From Gemmatimonadota bacterium (GTDB lineage Bacteria; Gemmatimonadota; Gemmatimonadetes; Gemmatimonadales; GWC2-71-9): a stretch of 64,000 bases of DNA. The DNA lies in contig SHZT01000006.1 in NCBI GenBank assembly GCA_009692185.1, forward strand, positions 62,001 to 126,000, read 5' to 3'. Positions 35,990 through 44,750 of the stretch are shown here, in pieces (the stretch's first letter is position 1; each line of letters begins with the position of its first letter). The position numbers and the translations under genes were made by a program. Below the pieces are notes generated by a model. It had not been told where the DNA came from. It searched no databases and worked only from the letters and a program-made list of their open reading frames with translations.

Positions 35990-38284
35990 ATGAAAACGAT
36001 AGGTATGATCGCCCTCGGCCTGCTGGCCGCTGGCGGATTGCAGGCGCAGGCCCCGAAGGCCGATAGCAGCGCCACCAAGGCTGACACCGCTGTTCGTATC
36101 AGGGGCATCGAGATCACCGCGGCCCCGTCAGACCAGGTCGCCGTCAAGCCGATGCAGCTGCTTACGCTCCCCACGACGGCCAGCCTGACGACCAAGCAGG
36201 CCCGTCAAACTGTGAACCTCGTGGATACCGAGGACGCGGTGAAGTACATGCCGAGCGTCATGATGCGGAAGCGGAACAACGGGGACACGCAGACCGTGAT
36301 GGGCACCCGTATCTGGGGCATAGGCGGCAGCGCCCGGAGCCTGATTTTCGCCGATGGCGTGCCGCTCAGCACGCTGATCGGCAACAACAACACCTTCGCG
36401 AGTCCCAAGTGGGGTCTCGTCGCGCCGGTGGAAATCGCGCGGATTGACATGATGAACGGCCCGTACTCGGCCGCCTACGCCGGCAACTCGATGGGCGCCG
36501 TCATGGAAATCACCACGCGCCTGCCTGAACACTTCGAAGGATCGATCAACCAGGTATACGCCGTCCAGTCCCACAAGCTGTATGGCACTTCGAACACGTT
36601 CAACACCATGCAGACCTCGGGCAGCCTGGGCGACCGCTTCGGCAAGCTGGCGGTATGGGTAAGCGGCAACTACCAGGACAGTCACAGCCAGCCCCTGGGG
36701 TACGTCACGGCCGGCACGTTCCCCGCCGGCACCACCGGCGGCTTCGGCGACGTGAACAAGCTGGGGGCCGCGGCCAACATCCTCGGCGCGACCGGCCTGC
36801 TGCACACCCACATGACGAACGGGAAGGTGAAGGCGGCCTACGACATCACGCCGACCATCCGGGCGGCGTACACGTTCGGCCTCTGGCGCAACGATGCCAG
36901 CTCGGCCGTGCAGAGTTACCTCACGACCGCTGCGGGCGCTCCCACGTTTGCCGGCCAGGCGGGGTTCGCCAGCGGCTACTACAACATGGACCAGCAGCAG
37001 ACGTCGCACAGCGTGACCGTGCGGAGTGACACGAGGAAGGACTGGGACTTCGAGTTCGCCGGCGCGTACTTCCACTTCGACAAGGACCGGCAGACGGTGC
37101 CCACCACCAGCGCCGCCGCCGACACCACCTATGGCACGCCGGGGCGCGTTTCCATCGCCGCCGGCACGGGCTGGTACACCGCCGACGCGAAGGGGGCCTG
37201 GCACAAGGGCGGGCTCGGGGCCGCCCACGCCGTGTCCTTCGGCACGCACACCGAGTTTTACCAGCTGAAGAACGCGTCGTGGAACACACCGGACTGGCGG
37301 GCCGGGACACTGACAACTGTTGCCACCGAGGGCGACGGCAAGACTCGCGCCCAGGCCCTGTGGGCGCAGGATAGCTGGCAGATCGGTGGCAGGCTGAGAG
37401 CCACGTTCGGCGCCCGCTACGAAACGTGGCGCGCGTTCGACGGGTTCAACCAGAATGACGCGACGCAGGTCACCCAGCCAACGGTAAACGCTTCCCGGTT
37501 CTCGCCGAAGCTGGTGCTGGACTGGGCGGTGGCCCCGCGCTGGACGCTCACCCTGTCGACCGGCCAGGCGTTCCGGTTCCCGACCGCTTCGGAGCTGTAC
37601 CAGCTGGTAACGACCGGGACGACGTTCACGTCGCCCGCGCCGAACCTCAAGCCGGAAAACGTGCTGGCGGGCGAGCTTCGCATTCAGCGCCGGTTCGGGC
37701 AGGGACAGGCCCAGGTGGCGTTCTTCGGCCAGGACGTGCGGGACGCGATCATCTCGCAGTTCCTGCCGCTGGTACCGAACTCGACGACCCTGTTCTCGTA
37801 CCTGTCCAACGTGGATCACATCCGCGCCGGCGGAATCGAGCTGCTGGCCGTGCACAACCGGGTGTTCATCCAGGGTCTGCAGGTCAACGGGTACGTCACG
37901 TGGCTGGACGCACGCACGGTCGCCCTGACCGGCCAGCCCAGCGCCACCGTGCCGGCCTCGGCGGCGATCGGCAAGTTCCTGCCCAATATTCCGACGTGGC
38001 GCGCGGGGTTCACTACCACCTACCGGCCGACCGGCGAACTCGCCTTCAGCGTCGCCGGGCGGTACAGCAGCATGCTCTACACCACGCTCGATAACGCCGC
38101 CCTGAAAAACCCGAACGTGTACCAGGGCTTCACCGGCTGGTTCGTCATGGACGCGCGGGCCAACTACACTCGTCAGCGGTTCGGCGTGTCGCTCGGCATC
38201 GACAACCTCAGCAACCGGAAATACTTCCTGTTCCATCCGTTCCCCCAGCGCACCGTGGTGGTGGACGTTCGGTTCACGTTCTAG
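35990..38284 (+). CDS. TonB-dependent outer-membrane receptor, probably for copper
   Basis: 764 residues. A signal peptide ends at GLQAQA near 21. A plug domain (about 75-200) includes VKYMPSVMMRKRNNGDTQTV, IWGIGGSARSLIFADGVPLS and IARIDMMNGPYSAAYAGNSMGAVMEI (split where longer). A 22-strand-type barrel ends in the aromatic VVVDVRFTF. His/Met pairs in loops (LLHTHMTNG, MDQQQTSHS) could bind metal. The neighbouring CopC-CopD and YcnI genes point to copper uptake, as for OprC/NosA receptors; this is inferred from context. Confidence 0.85.
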   Translation: MKTIGMIALGLLAAGGLQAQAPKADSSATKADTAVRIRGIEITAAPSDQVAVKPMQLLTLPTTASLTTKQARQTVNLVDTEDAVKYMPSVMMRKRNNGDTQTVMGTRIWGIGGSARSLIFADGVPLSTLIGNNNTFASPKWGLVAPVEIARIDMMNGPYSAAYAGNSMGAVMEITTRLPEHFEGSINQVYAVQSHKLYGTSNTFNTMQTSGSLGDRFGKLAVWVSGNYQDSHSQPLGYVTAGTFPAGTTGGFGDVNKLGAAANILGATGLLHTHMTNGKVKAAYDITPTIRAAYTFGLWRNDASSAVQSYLTTAAGAPTFAGQAGFASGYYNMDQQQTSHSVTVRSDTRKDWDFEFAGAYFHFDKDRQTVPTTSAAADTTYGTPGRVSIAAGTGWYTADAKGAWHKGGLGAAHAVSFGTHTEFYQLKNASWNTPDWRAGTLTTVATEGDGKTRAQALWAQDSWQIGGRLRATFGARYETWRAFDGFNQNDATQVTQPTVNASRFSPKLVLDWAVAPRWTLTLSTGQAFRFPTASELYQLVTTGTTFTSPAPNLKPENVLAGELRIQRRFGQGQAQVAFFGQDVRDAIISQFLPLVPNSTTLFSYLSNVDHIRAGGIELLAVHNRVFIQGLQVNGYVTWLDARTVALTGQPSATVPASAAIGKFLPNIPTWRAGFTTTYRPTGELAFSVAGRYSSMLYTTLDNAALKNPNVYQGFTGWFVMDARANYTRQRFGVSLGIDNLSNRKYFLFHPFPQRTVVVDVRFTF

Positions 38285-38327
38285 AAAACGGCCGGCCTCA
38301 CTCACGTTTCACACAGGACAGGCTGAC

Positions 38328-39023
38328 ATGCGACGACTACTGGCGTTTCTCGTTCTCTCGTTCCTCGCGACCATCCCCGCCCTGGCCCAGACACCCAAGG
38401 CCAATGCCGCACCCGCCGCGAAGCAGGGCGGCGAAGAGGAAGAGGTGGAGCGGAAAATCGTCGGCGGCGGGAAGATCGCCACCGGGTGGACCGCCAAGAC
38501 CGACCGGGACGCGCCGATCTCCAAGGTGAAGGTCGAGACCACATCGGCCGGCGTGCACATCGAGACGGCGGCTTCGGTGGTGGTGTACAAACCCACCGAC
38601 GTACTGAAGCGCAACTACCACCTCGGCGCCTCGTTCACGCAGAACGACGGCATGCCCGGGCACGCCGAGCCGTACGGACTCATCTTCGGCGGCGTGATGA
38701 AGGGCGACACCCTGGCCTACACGTATTTCCTCATCGAGGGAGACGGCAAGTTCAGCGTCCGGCGCCGCACCGGCAACAAGTCCGAGGACCTCGCCAGCGG
38801 CTGGATGGAGCACAAGGCGCTGGTCCAGATGGACAAGAAAGGCGTCGCCACGAACAAGCTGCTCGTCGAGCGCACATCCGCCGGCGCCGTCCGGTTCATG
38901 GTGAACGGCACCGAGGTCTTCAAGACCACGGCCGAGAAAGCGATGCCGGACGGGTTCGTCGGGTTCCGCGTGGGTCACAACCTGAGCGTGGACGTGGCCA
39001 GCGTGATGCGGATGCAGATGTGA
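38328..39023 (+). CDS. Exported beta-sandwich protein of unknown function
   Basis: 231 residues. The signal peptide MRRLLAFLVLSFLATIPALA is followed by an acidic stretch (GGEEEEVERK) and a domain with the look of a concanavalin A-like or DUF1080-type sandwich: YHLGASFTQNDGMPGHAEPYG, YTYFLIEGDGKFSVRRRTGN and VRFMVNGTEVFKT. Such domains bind sugars or proteins, but nothing shows the ligand here. It lies between the TonB receptor and CopC-CopD and is probably part of the same operon. AGGACAGG before the ATG can serve as ribosome binding site. Confidence 0.7.
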   Translation: MRRLLAFLVLSFLATIPALAQTPKANAAPAAKQGGEEEEVERKIVGGGKIATGWTAKTDRDAPISKVKVETTSAGVHIETAASVVVYKPTDVLKRNYHLGASFTQNDGMPGHAEPYGLIFGGVMKGDTLAYTYFLIEGDGKFSVRRRTGNKSEDLASGWMEHKALVQMDKKGVATNKLLVERTSAGAVRFMVNGTEVFKTTAEKAMPDGFVGFRVGHNLSVDVASVMRMQM

Positions 39024-39033
39024 GGACCGCGCA

Positions 39034-40365
39034 GTGAACACGTTCCTCCTATGGGCGGGCCTGGTCCTTCCAGGCTCGCCGATGGTTGTTCTCCACGCGA
39101 GGCTCGAGTCCACCGAGCCGGTCGAGGGCGACACGATTTCCGTGTACCCGAGCGTCATGCGGCTCGTGTTCAGCGAGCCGATCGAAGACGAGTTCGCCGA
39201 ACTGACTTTGAGCGACGGCCACGGGGTGGTCACCAGGCTCAAGCCGCGCATTGACCCGCACGATGTAAAGGCCCTGATCGGCGATTTCCCCGCGTTGCCC
39301 CCCGGCGGCTACCTGGTGGTCTGGCGGGTCGTGTCCGCCGACGGGCACCCGGTGGGCGGGCACTTCGTGTTCTATGTCGCGGTCGGGCCGCCCGGTTCCA
39401 GCAAGGCGGACCTCCTGGTGGGCACGCTTCCCCCGCCAGCACCACCGCAGGACCACGCGGCGGACGCGGCGGCCGGCATGAGCGGCGAGCCGCCGATCCT
39501 CGCCGCGATCACGCGTGGCGCGGCGCTGGGCTCGCTGATGGCGCTCACCGGGCTCCTGGTCGTCGCCACGTTCTGGGTGCCGGTCCGGAGCAACACGATC
39601 GCGTCGCTCGAGAAATGGCTGGCGATTGCCACTCCCCTGCTCCTCACCGCCGACTTCCTGCTCTGGCTCCAGCACGCGGCATCTGCCACTGGTGTGGATA
39701 TCGACAGCATCGTGATGTCGCTCTCCACCCAGAACGGCGGCATTTACGCGGCCCGAGTCGGCCTGGCCGCCATCGCGGCCTGGGCACTGCTCCTGGTGCG
39801 GCGGCCGGGGTTGGCGGCGGTGTTCACGTCCGCGGCGATTCTCGTGACCAGCGCGACCGGTCACCCGGCGGCAATCCGTGCCTCCATCGCAATTCCCGGG
39901 AAGGCGGTGCATCTGGCAGGCGTCTCGTTGTGGCTGGGCGGGCTCCTGGTGCTGGTGCTGGACCGTCGGCCGAGGGAGGAGTACACGGCTGGTGCTCACC
40001 GGGTATCCAACCTAGCGCTGATAGCGGTTGGGGCCGTGGCGCTCACCGGCGTTATCGAGACGCTGCTGTTCCTGCCGAAACTCGGCGATGTGCTGACTTC
40101 CGCCTATGGCCGCATGGTACTCGGCAAGCTGACCGGCCTGCTGGGCCTCGTGGCATTCGGCGCCTGGCACCGATACCGCGCCGTACCGCGCATCGTGACG
40201 GGCGGAACGCCCGATGCAATGCGGCGGTCGGTGGCGTGGGAAACCGGGCTGATGGCCGCCGTTGTGGTACTCGCCTCGTTCCTGGCGTACATCCCGCCAC
40301 CGAGTGCCGGTGGCGGAGATATGATGCATCTGCATTCGGTCCCGGCTGCGACTGAAGACCCCTGA
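39034..40365 (+). CDS. CopC-CopD fusion, copper-binding and copper-transport membrane protein
   Basis: 443 residues, starting with GTG. After a signal peptide the mature protein would begin at or near His21 (HARLESTEP), the N-terminal copper ligand of CopC. The CopC fold ends with VVSADGHPVGGHFVFYV near 97-113, carrying further His/Asp ligands. From about 150 there are eight or so transmembrane helices of the CopD type, with FLLWLQHA and VHLAGVSLWLGGLLVLVL containing conserved His. It resembles YcnJ and would move copper across the inner membrane. Gaps of 10 and 16 bp link it to its neighbours. Confidence 0.9.
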   Translation: MNTFLLWAGLVLPGSPMVVLHARLESTEPVEGDTISVYPSVMRLVFSEPIEDEFAELTLSDGHGVVTRLKPRIDPHDVKALIGDFPALPPGGYLVVWRVVSADGHPVGGHFVFYVAVGPPGSSKADLLVGTLPPPAPPQDHAADAAAGMSGEPPILAAITRGAALGSLMALTGLLVVATFWVPVRSNTIASLEKWLAIATPLLLTADFLLWLQHAASATGVDIDSIVMSLSTQNGGIYAARVGLAAIAAWALLLVRRPGLAAVFTSAAILVTSATGHPAAIRASIAIPGKAVHLAGVSLWLGGLLVLVLDRRPREEYTAGAHRVSNLALIAVGAVALTGVIETLLFLPKLGDVLTSAYGRMVLGKLTGLLGLVAFGAWHRYRAVPRIVTGGTPDAMRRSVAWETGLMAAVVVLASFLAYIPPPSAGGGDMMHLHSVPAATEDP

Positions 40366-40381
40366 CCCAAGGACGGGCCCC

Positions 40382-41602
40382 ATGAACACCTCCCGGCTGT
40401 CGGCCATTCTCGCCCTTACCGCGGTTGTCCTCCTCGCGAGCGCGCACGTCACCGTGTCGCCGCGGGAAATCGTGTCGAAGGGCGGCGGCGTATTCCTGGT
40501 GAACGTCCCGACGGAGCGGCCGGTGGCCACCGTGAAGATCCGGGTCGAGTTCCCCGAAGGCCTGCGGGTCTCGCGCATACGCGCGAAAGCCGGCTGGACG
40601 GCCGCCGTCGAACGCGATACCTCCAAGGCCATCACCGCGGTGACATGGTCGGGCGGGAAGATCGGGCCGGACGAGTTCGATGAGTTTGCCTTCAACGCGC
40701 GGGTGAACGCGCCGCCGTCGAAGCTCGCGTTCAAGGCATACCAGACGTACGAAGGCGGCGAGACCGTGGCGTGGACAAGCACGGACACGCCGACGCCGAA
40801 GGACCAGCACCCCGCGCCCCAGATTACCATCACCCCCGTGCAGTCGAAATACGCGACGGCGGCCCGGGAAAACTGGCTGGGCGCGACCGCGATGCTCCTG
40901 GGCTTTGCCGCCCTGACCATGTCCATGCGCAACGGCCGGAACGGCAAGAAGGTCGCGGGCCTGATGTTGTTCGCCTTGGCCGCCTTGGCCGCCGCGGCGC
41001 CGCTGGCCGCCCAGGACCATGCCGCGCGTCCCGTCGCCGTTCATGCCGATGCTCAGGCCGCCGCTCCCACCGGCCGACCCGGCACGGCCGCCGAGCAGAT
41101 CGCGGGCGCGGTGATCGCCGCCCCGCCCGAACTGCGTGACGATGCCACCGTGCTGGGATACGCGCCGGACGGGAAGTTCATCCAGCTGCGCAAGGGCACG
41201 GGCGACATGATCTGCCTGGCCGATGACCCGAAGGAGGCGAGGTTCCACGTCGCCTGCTACCACAAGTCGCTGGAGCCGTTCATGGCCCGCGGCCGCGAAC
41301 TCACCGCCCAGGGCGTGGAAGGCTGGCCGCGCGACAGCGTACGGAACTCGGAGATTGCCTCCGGCAGGATCAAGATGCCGGCGGCGGGCGGGCTCTACAC
41401 GCTGACCGCGAGGGCCGGCTGCTACGACGCCGCAACCGGCAAGCTCTGCGATCACACCAACCCGGTCCACTCAGTGTACGTCCCGTTCGCGTCCATCGAA
41501 TCCACGGGACTGCTCGACCACCCGACCGACGAACACACACCGTTCCTCATGAACGCCGGCACGGCCAAGGCTCACATCATGTTCGGGAAGCACGAGCACT
41601 AG
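40382..41602 (+). CDS. YcnI (DUF1775) copper-binding domain fused to a second exported domain
   Basis: 406 residues. After the signal peptide, His22 opens HVTVSPREIV, the N-terminal His of YcnI-type copper sites; the domain continues to about 150 with VAWTSTDTPTPKDQHP. A membrane helix (164-180) follows, as in YcnI. Then comes RNGRNGKKVAGLMLFALAAL (about 183-202) ending APLAAQDH, which looks like a complete second signal peptide with Met180 and Met182 as possible internal starts. Residues 222-406 form another domain (IQLRKGTGDMICLADDPKEA, HVACYHKSLEPFMARGRE) rich in His/Cys. The function of the second domain is unknown. Confidence 0.8.
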   Translation: MNTSRLSAILALTAVVLLASAHVTVSPREIVSKGGGVFLVNVPTERPVATVKIRVEFPEGLRVSRIRAKAGWTAAVERDTSKAITAVTWSGGKIGPDEFDEFAFNARVNAPPSKLAFKAYQTYEGGETVAWTSTDTPTPKDQHPAPQITITPVQSKYATAARENWLGATAMLLGFAALTMSMRNGRNGKKVAGLMLFALAALAAAAPLAAQDHAARPVAVHADAQAAAPTGRPGTAAEQIAGAVIAAPPELRDDATVLGYAPDGKFIQLRKGTGDMICLADDPKEARFHVACYHKSLEPFMARGRELTAQGVEGWPRDSVRNSEIASGRIKMPAAGGLYTLTARAGCYDAATGKLCDHTNPVHSVYVPFASIESTGLLDHPTDEHTPFLMNAGTAKAHIMFGKHEH

Positions 41603-41910
41603 GACGGGCCTGTTCAACGTCCAGGGCACTCGTACGTATCCCAATGTGTCCCTGCAGTTTGCCGGTGCGGGGCACCCTGGCGCGACGTTCGCCGGTGCTT
41701 TCACCAGCGACACCGCCCTGGCAGGAACGGTCACGGGGTTCGGACCGGCGCCCCGGCCGCTCACGCCGAGCCGGCCAACGTGTTACTGCCCTTGGCTGTT
41801 CCAGAGCCGGCAGAGAGCCGGTCCGCCGCATCGTGTGCGGCCCCGGTATTGTGTGGCCCCCCGGTTGGCCCCATTCAGCCAACTCGGGGTACATTGAGGA
41901 AGGAGGTACT
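41603..41910. other. 308-bp gap with an exported-protein relic
   Basis: No intact gene. It holds a decayed plus-strand coding fragment (41610-41744) and then sequence without clear coding signal. A short GTTGGC/GCCAAC hairpin at 41864-41883 precedes the strong ribosome binding site of the next gene. Confidence 0.6.
41610..41744 (+). pseudogene. C-terminal relic of a Gemmatimonadota-type exported protein
   Basis: 45 codons without a proper start: LFNVQGTRTYPNVSLQFAGA and onward to LAGTVTGFG. The pattern 'PNVSL...F.G.F.S...L.GT..G.G' resembles the ends of small lipoproteins common in this lineage. The frame then runs into unrelated Arg/Pro-rich sequence before a stop at 41895-41897. The relation to known lipoproteins is from memory of the pattern, not a search. 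Confidence 0.4.
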
Positions 41911-42306
41911 ATGAAGAAGCTATTCGCGGTTATCGTGGCGGGGGTTACGGCGGCGGCCTGCATGAGCGGGCCCCGAAAGGTGGCCGACCCGGGGAACTAC
42001 CTGGAGGCCAACTCACCAGAACGCATGTGGATCGTCCTGGAAGACGGAACCCGGCTGATGGTTGACGGACCCCGGGTAATCTCCGATACGGTGTTCGGCT
42101 GGGCGGATGGCGAGGAGTTCTCCATACCGGTGAGCGAGCTCAAGGAGGTCCGGGTCCGGCAGTTGTCGATTTTCCGGAGTGTCGTCCTCCCCACGGCGTT
42201 GACCGGAGCGGCCATTACGTCGGTGATCGCGTTCCGCAGTACCGAGGCGACGCACGACCCCGACACGGATTCCACGATAGACGTGCACAATCTGCCGCGG
42301 CCGTGA
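41911..42306 (+). CDS. Lipoprotein of unknown function
   Basis: 131 residues. A lipobox ends TAAAC (Cys17). The mature domain begins SGPRKVADPGNYL and has beta-strand character (MWIVLEDGTRLMVDGPRVIS), followed by a hydrophobic segment (VVLPTALTGAAITSVIAF) that might be a membrane helix and an Asp-rich tail. A textbook ribosome binding site AGGAGG (41900-41905) at 5 nt fixes the ATG. The family is not recognised; it resembles proteins with a short SH3-like domain that stores a response to VLEDG/SDTVFG motifs. Confidence 0.7.
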   Translation: MKKLFAVIVAGVTAAACMSGPRKVADPGNYLEANSPERMWIVLEDGTRLMVDGPRVISDTVFGWADGEEFSIPVSELKEVRVRQLSIFRSVVLPTALTGAAITSVIAFRSTEATHDPDTDSTIDVHNLPRP

Positions 42307-42325
42307 ACCGGCGCGAGCGTCGGGG

Positions 42326-42340
42326 TAGACTTCCCCGATG
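42326..42340 (+). promoter_or_regulatory. -10-like box before the barrel protein gene
   Basis: TAGACT (42326-42331) is followed by exactly 6 nt and the ATG at 42338, the leaderless spacing seen at glcD and the serine hydrolase. Confidence 0.35.
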
Positions 42341-43504
42341 CTCGCGGTCCGATTGTTCCTTCAAGTCGCCACGACCCTTTCTGCCCAGGGCGTCCTAGCC
42401 GGCACCCACGTCAATCCAATCCCGGGCTCAGGGACGCTCACCGAGCTGCGCGTCCTCCAGCCCGTCCTCATGCTGCACTCGACCGCCGTCGCTGACCATC
42501 TCTCGTTGCACGCCACGCTGAACCTGGAAGGGCTCACGATTCCCAACGGCGTCCTCACGGTGGGGGCGTGGGGAGAAGGGTTCAACGACCGGCGGCACCC
42601 GCACACGTACGCGCACGAAGTCATCATCACGGGCAACGATCTCCTGGGGCCCCGTGACGGCGCCATTAACATTTCGATAAGCGCCGGCAAGGGGTTCGTG
42701 CCATTCGGCAGTGACGACCCGATGAGCCGCCCCGCGCTCGCCTACCCCGTCAATCACCACTGGAGCCAAGTCCTCGAGCGGGCGGTCGCCCTGCTTGGCG
42801 TGCGAACCGGCCCGGTCTTGCTCGAGGCCGCACTGTTCAACGGTGACGAGCCCGAGCGGCCGGCGCAGTGGCCTCGCGTCGCCGGGCGGTTCGGCGACTC
42901 GTGGTCCGCCCGGGTCACCGCGTTCCCGGCGCCGTGGCTGGAAATCGCGGGCTCCCATGCCAGCGTGAATTCACCCGAACACCGCCCCGGGGCAGGATCG
43001 GTACAACAGAAGTGGCACCTCTCGGCGCGGGCGGAGCGAGGCGTCGGAATCGGGCAGGGGTATGCGCTGCTGGAATGGGCACGAACGACCGAGTTCGGGG
43101 GGTTCTTCGCCTTCAATTCACTACTTGGCGAGGCCTCGTTGGCACTCCGCGGATCCCGGGGGTACTATCGGTTTGAGCGGACGGACCGGCCCGAGGAGTC
43201 TCGCACGATCAACCTGTTCCGGTCCCTGAGGCCGCACCTGGAAAACACGATCCTGGGCACTACGCGATGGTCGGTACATACTGCGGGCTCACGCGTGCGG
43301 CTGGGCATTCCGGTCCCCGCGCGACTGGAGGCAGTCGTCGAAGGATCCTACGCCCGGGCCGAGGGTCTGAGTGGCGGCCTGTTCCAGCCGATCAGTATCT
43401 ATGGAAGGGACACAGTGTGGTCGTTGACCCTGGGGATCAGCATTTCCACCGGCGATAAACATCGCATGGGTCGCTACGGCGCGGCCGCGGAGCACACCCA
43501 CTGA
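42338..43504 (+). CDS. Predicted outer-membrane beta-barrel protein
   Basis: 388 residues with a signal peptide (VRLFLQVATTLSAQGVLA). Alternating polar/hydrophobic strands run throughout, and there are His-rich turns such as RRHPHTYAHEV near 88-98 and YPVNHHWSQVLERA near 136-149. The final strands include VWSLTLGISIS, followed by a His-containing tail. I do not recognise a named family. It overlaps the beta-propeller gene by one base, so the two are co-expressed. His-rich loops and position next to the copper locus allow a metal-related role. Confidence 0.65.
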   Translation: MLAVRLFLQVATTLSAQGVLAGTHVNPIPGSGTLTELRVLQPVLMLHSTAVADHLSLHATLNLEGLTIPNGVLTVGAWGEGFNDRRHPHTYAHEVIITGNDLLGPRDGAINISISAGKGFVPFGSDDPMSRPALAYPVNHHWSQVLERAVALLGVRTGPVLLEAALFNGDEPERPAQWPRVAGRFGDSWSARVTAFPAPWLEIAGSHASVNSPEHRPGAGSVQQKWHLSARAERGVGIGQGYALLEWARTTEFGGFFAFNSLLGEASLALRGSRGYYRFERTDRPEESRTINLFRSLRPHLENTILGTTRWSVHTAGSRVRLGIPVPARLEAVVEGSYARAEGLSGGLFQPISIYGRDTVWSLTLGISISTGDKHRMGRYGAAAEHTH

Positions 43505-44700
43505 TGCGCGTTGTCGCATTGAGTGCCATTCTGCTTTTGACAGCCTGCAAGGACAACGGTCCGCCGGTCGTGGACCCCGTAACGATCCCCGCGCCGGCAC
43601 TGGTGACGACGGTCCCGATCCCGGCCAACTATGGCGTCCACGATACGTTCATCCGCGACGGGCTCGTCTTCGTGTGCGCGTGGAACACGGGCGTCATCAT
43701 CTACGATATCGGGAACGGGATCGTCGGCGGTACCGTGGCGAGCCCGAAAGAGGTCTCGCGGCTTGTTACTGCGAACAACGGCGTCCCGGCCGGGGCCGGT
43801 TCGGCGGGCGCGTATGTGCACAACGCGTGGTGGTTCCACAACCCGGTCACCAGTGAGAAGAAGTACCTGTTCATCGGGCAGGAGGGGCCGGCCACGATTC
43901 CCACGCAGACGACCGGAGACATTCACGTCGTGGACGTGTCCAACCTCGCGGCGCCGGTCGAAGTGGCGTTCTACCACATGAGCGGCACCACGCCCCAGGG
44001 CGTGCACAATTTCTGGATGGACGAACCGGCGCAAATCCTCTACGCCGCCTACTACAACGGCGGAGTCGTGGCGCTCAACGTCTCGGGCACACTCACCGGA
44101 GACCTCGCCACCCGGGAAATCCACCGGTTCAAGCCCGCCCCGACCACGTTCGTCTGGGGTGTCCAGCTGTCCGGGGTATCCCTCTATGCGACCGACATGC
44201 TGAACGGCCTCTCGCAGCTTCGCCTGACGGGCGGCACGTTCAGCTTGATTTCGGGCGGATCGAATGTCACGGAGCGGTACAGCGCGGACCTGTGGGTCGG
44301 AACCTCATTCGCGTATACCAGTACGTGGGGCGGCTCGCCGCGGAACGGCATCCTGGGCAACGCGCTCAAGATCTGGCGGCTCGACGCGACCGGAGCGCCA
44401 ATGCTTACGGACTCGATCGTAATCGACAGCGTGAGCACGGTGAGCGACGTGAAGGGAAGCACGGATGGGAAGCTCTTGATCGCCAGCACCGAGGGGGGGC
44501 CTCGCGGCGGGTTGTGGGTCTACAGCCTTACCAACCCGGCCAAGCCCACGCTCGTGGCGCGGGTTTCGGTGCAAGGCGGCTTGCACACGGCCAAGATCGC
44601 CGACATTGCCGGCAAGCGGTATGTGTTCGCCGCGAAGAACCCCGGCACGCCCTCGGCGCCGGCGCTTCTCATCTATGACGTGACAGCCTTCGCACCCTGA
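43504..44700 (+). CDS. Beta-propeller lipoprotein with LVIVD-type repeats
   Basis: 398 residues. The lipoprotein signal ends LLLTAC (Cys15). Repeats of the LVIVD/YVTN kind are seen as LVFVCAWNTGVIIYDIGNG, GDIHVVDVSNLAAPVEVAFY and GGLWVYSLTNPAKPTLVARV, the last two with the D-V-S-x-P-x pattern of LVIVD blades. It probably folds into a six- or seven-bladed propeller on the outer membrane. The ligand is unknown. It is coupled to the barrel gene upstream by a TGATG overlap. Confidence 0.75.
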   Translation: MRVVALSAILLLTACKDNGPPVVDPVTIPAPALVTTVPIPANYGVHDTFIRDGLVFVCAWNTGVIIYDIGNGIVGGTVASPKEVSRLVTANNGVPAGAGSAGAYVHNAWWFHNPVTSEKKYLFIGQEGPATIPTQTTGDIHVVDVSNLAAPVEVAFYHMSGTTPQGVHNFWMDEPAQILYAAYYNGGVVALNVSGTLTGDLATREIHRFKPAPTTFVWGVQLSGVSLYATDMLNGLSQLRLTGGTFSLISGGSNVTERYSADLWVGTSFAYTSTWGGSPRNGILGNALKIWRLDATGAPMLTDSIVIDSVSTVSDVKGSTDGKLLIASTEGGPRGGLWVYSLTNPAKPTLVARVSVQGGLHTAKIADIAGKRYVFAAKNPGTPSAPALLIYDVTAFAP

Positions 44701-44750
44701 CTCCGACCTTCCGAGTAGATTCTCCCTCATTCATTTGACCGAATCGAGTC

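Noticed and set aside
41865..41895. TTGGCC/TACATT as a promoter for the lipoprotein at 41911
   Set aside because: The spacer is 19 bp and the transcript would start on or after the Shine-Dalgarno sequence at 41900-41905.
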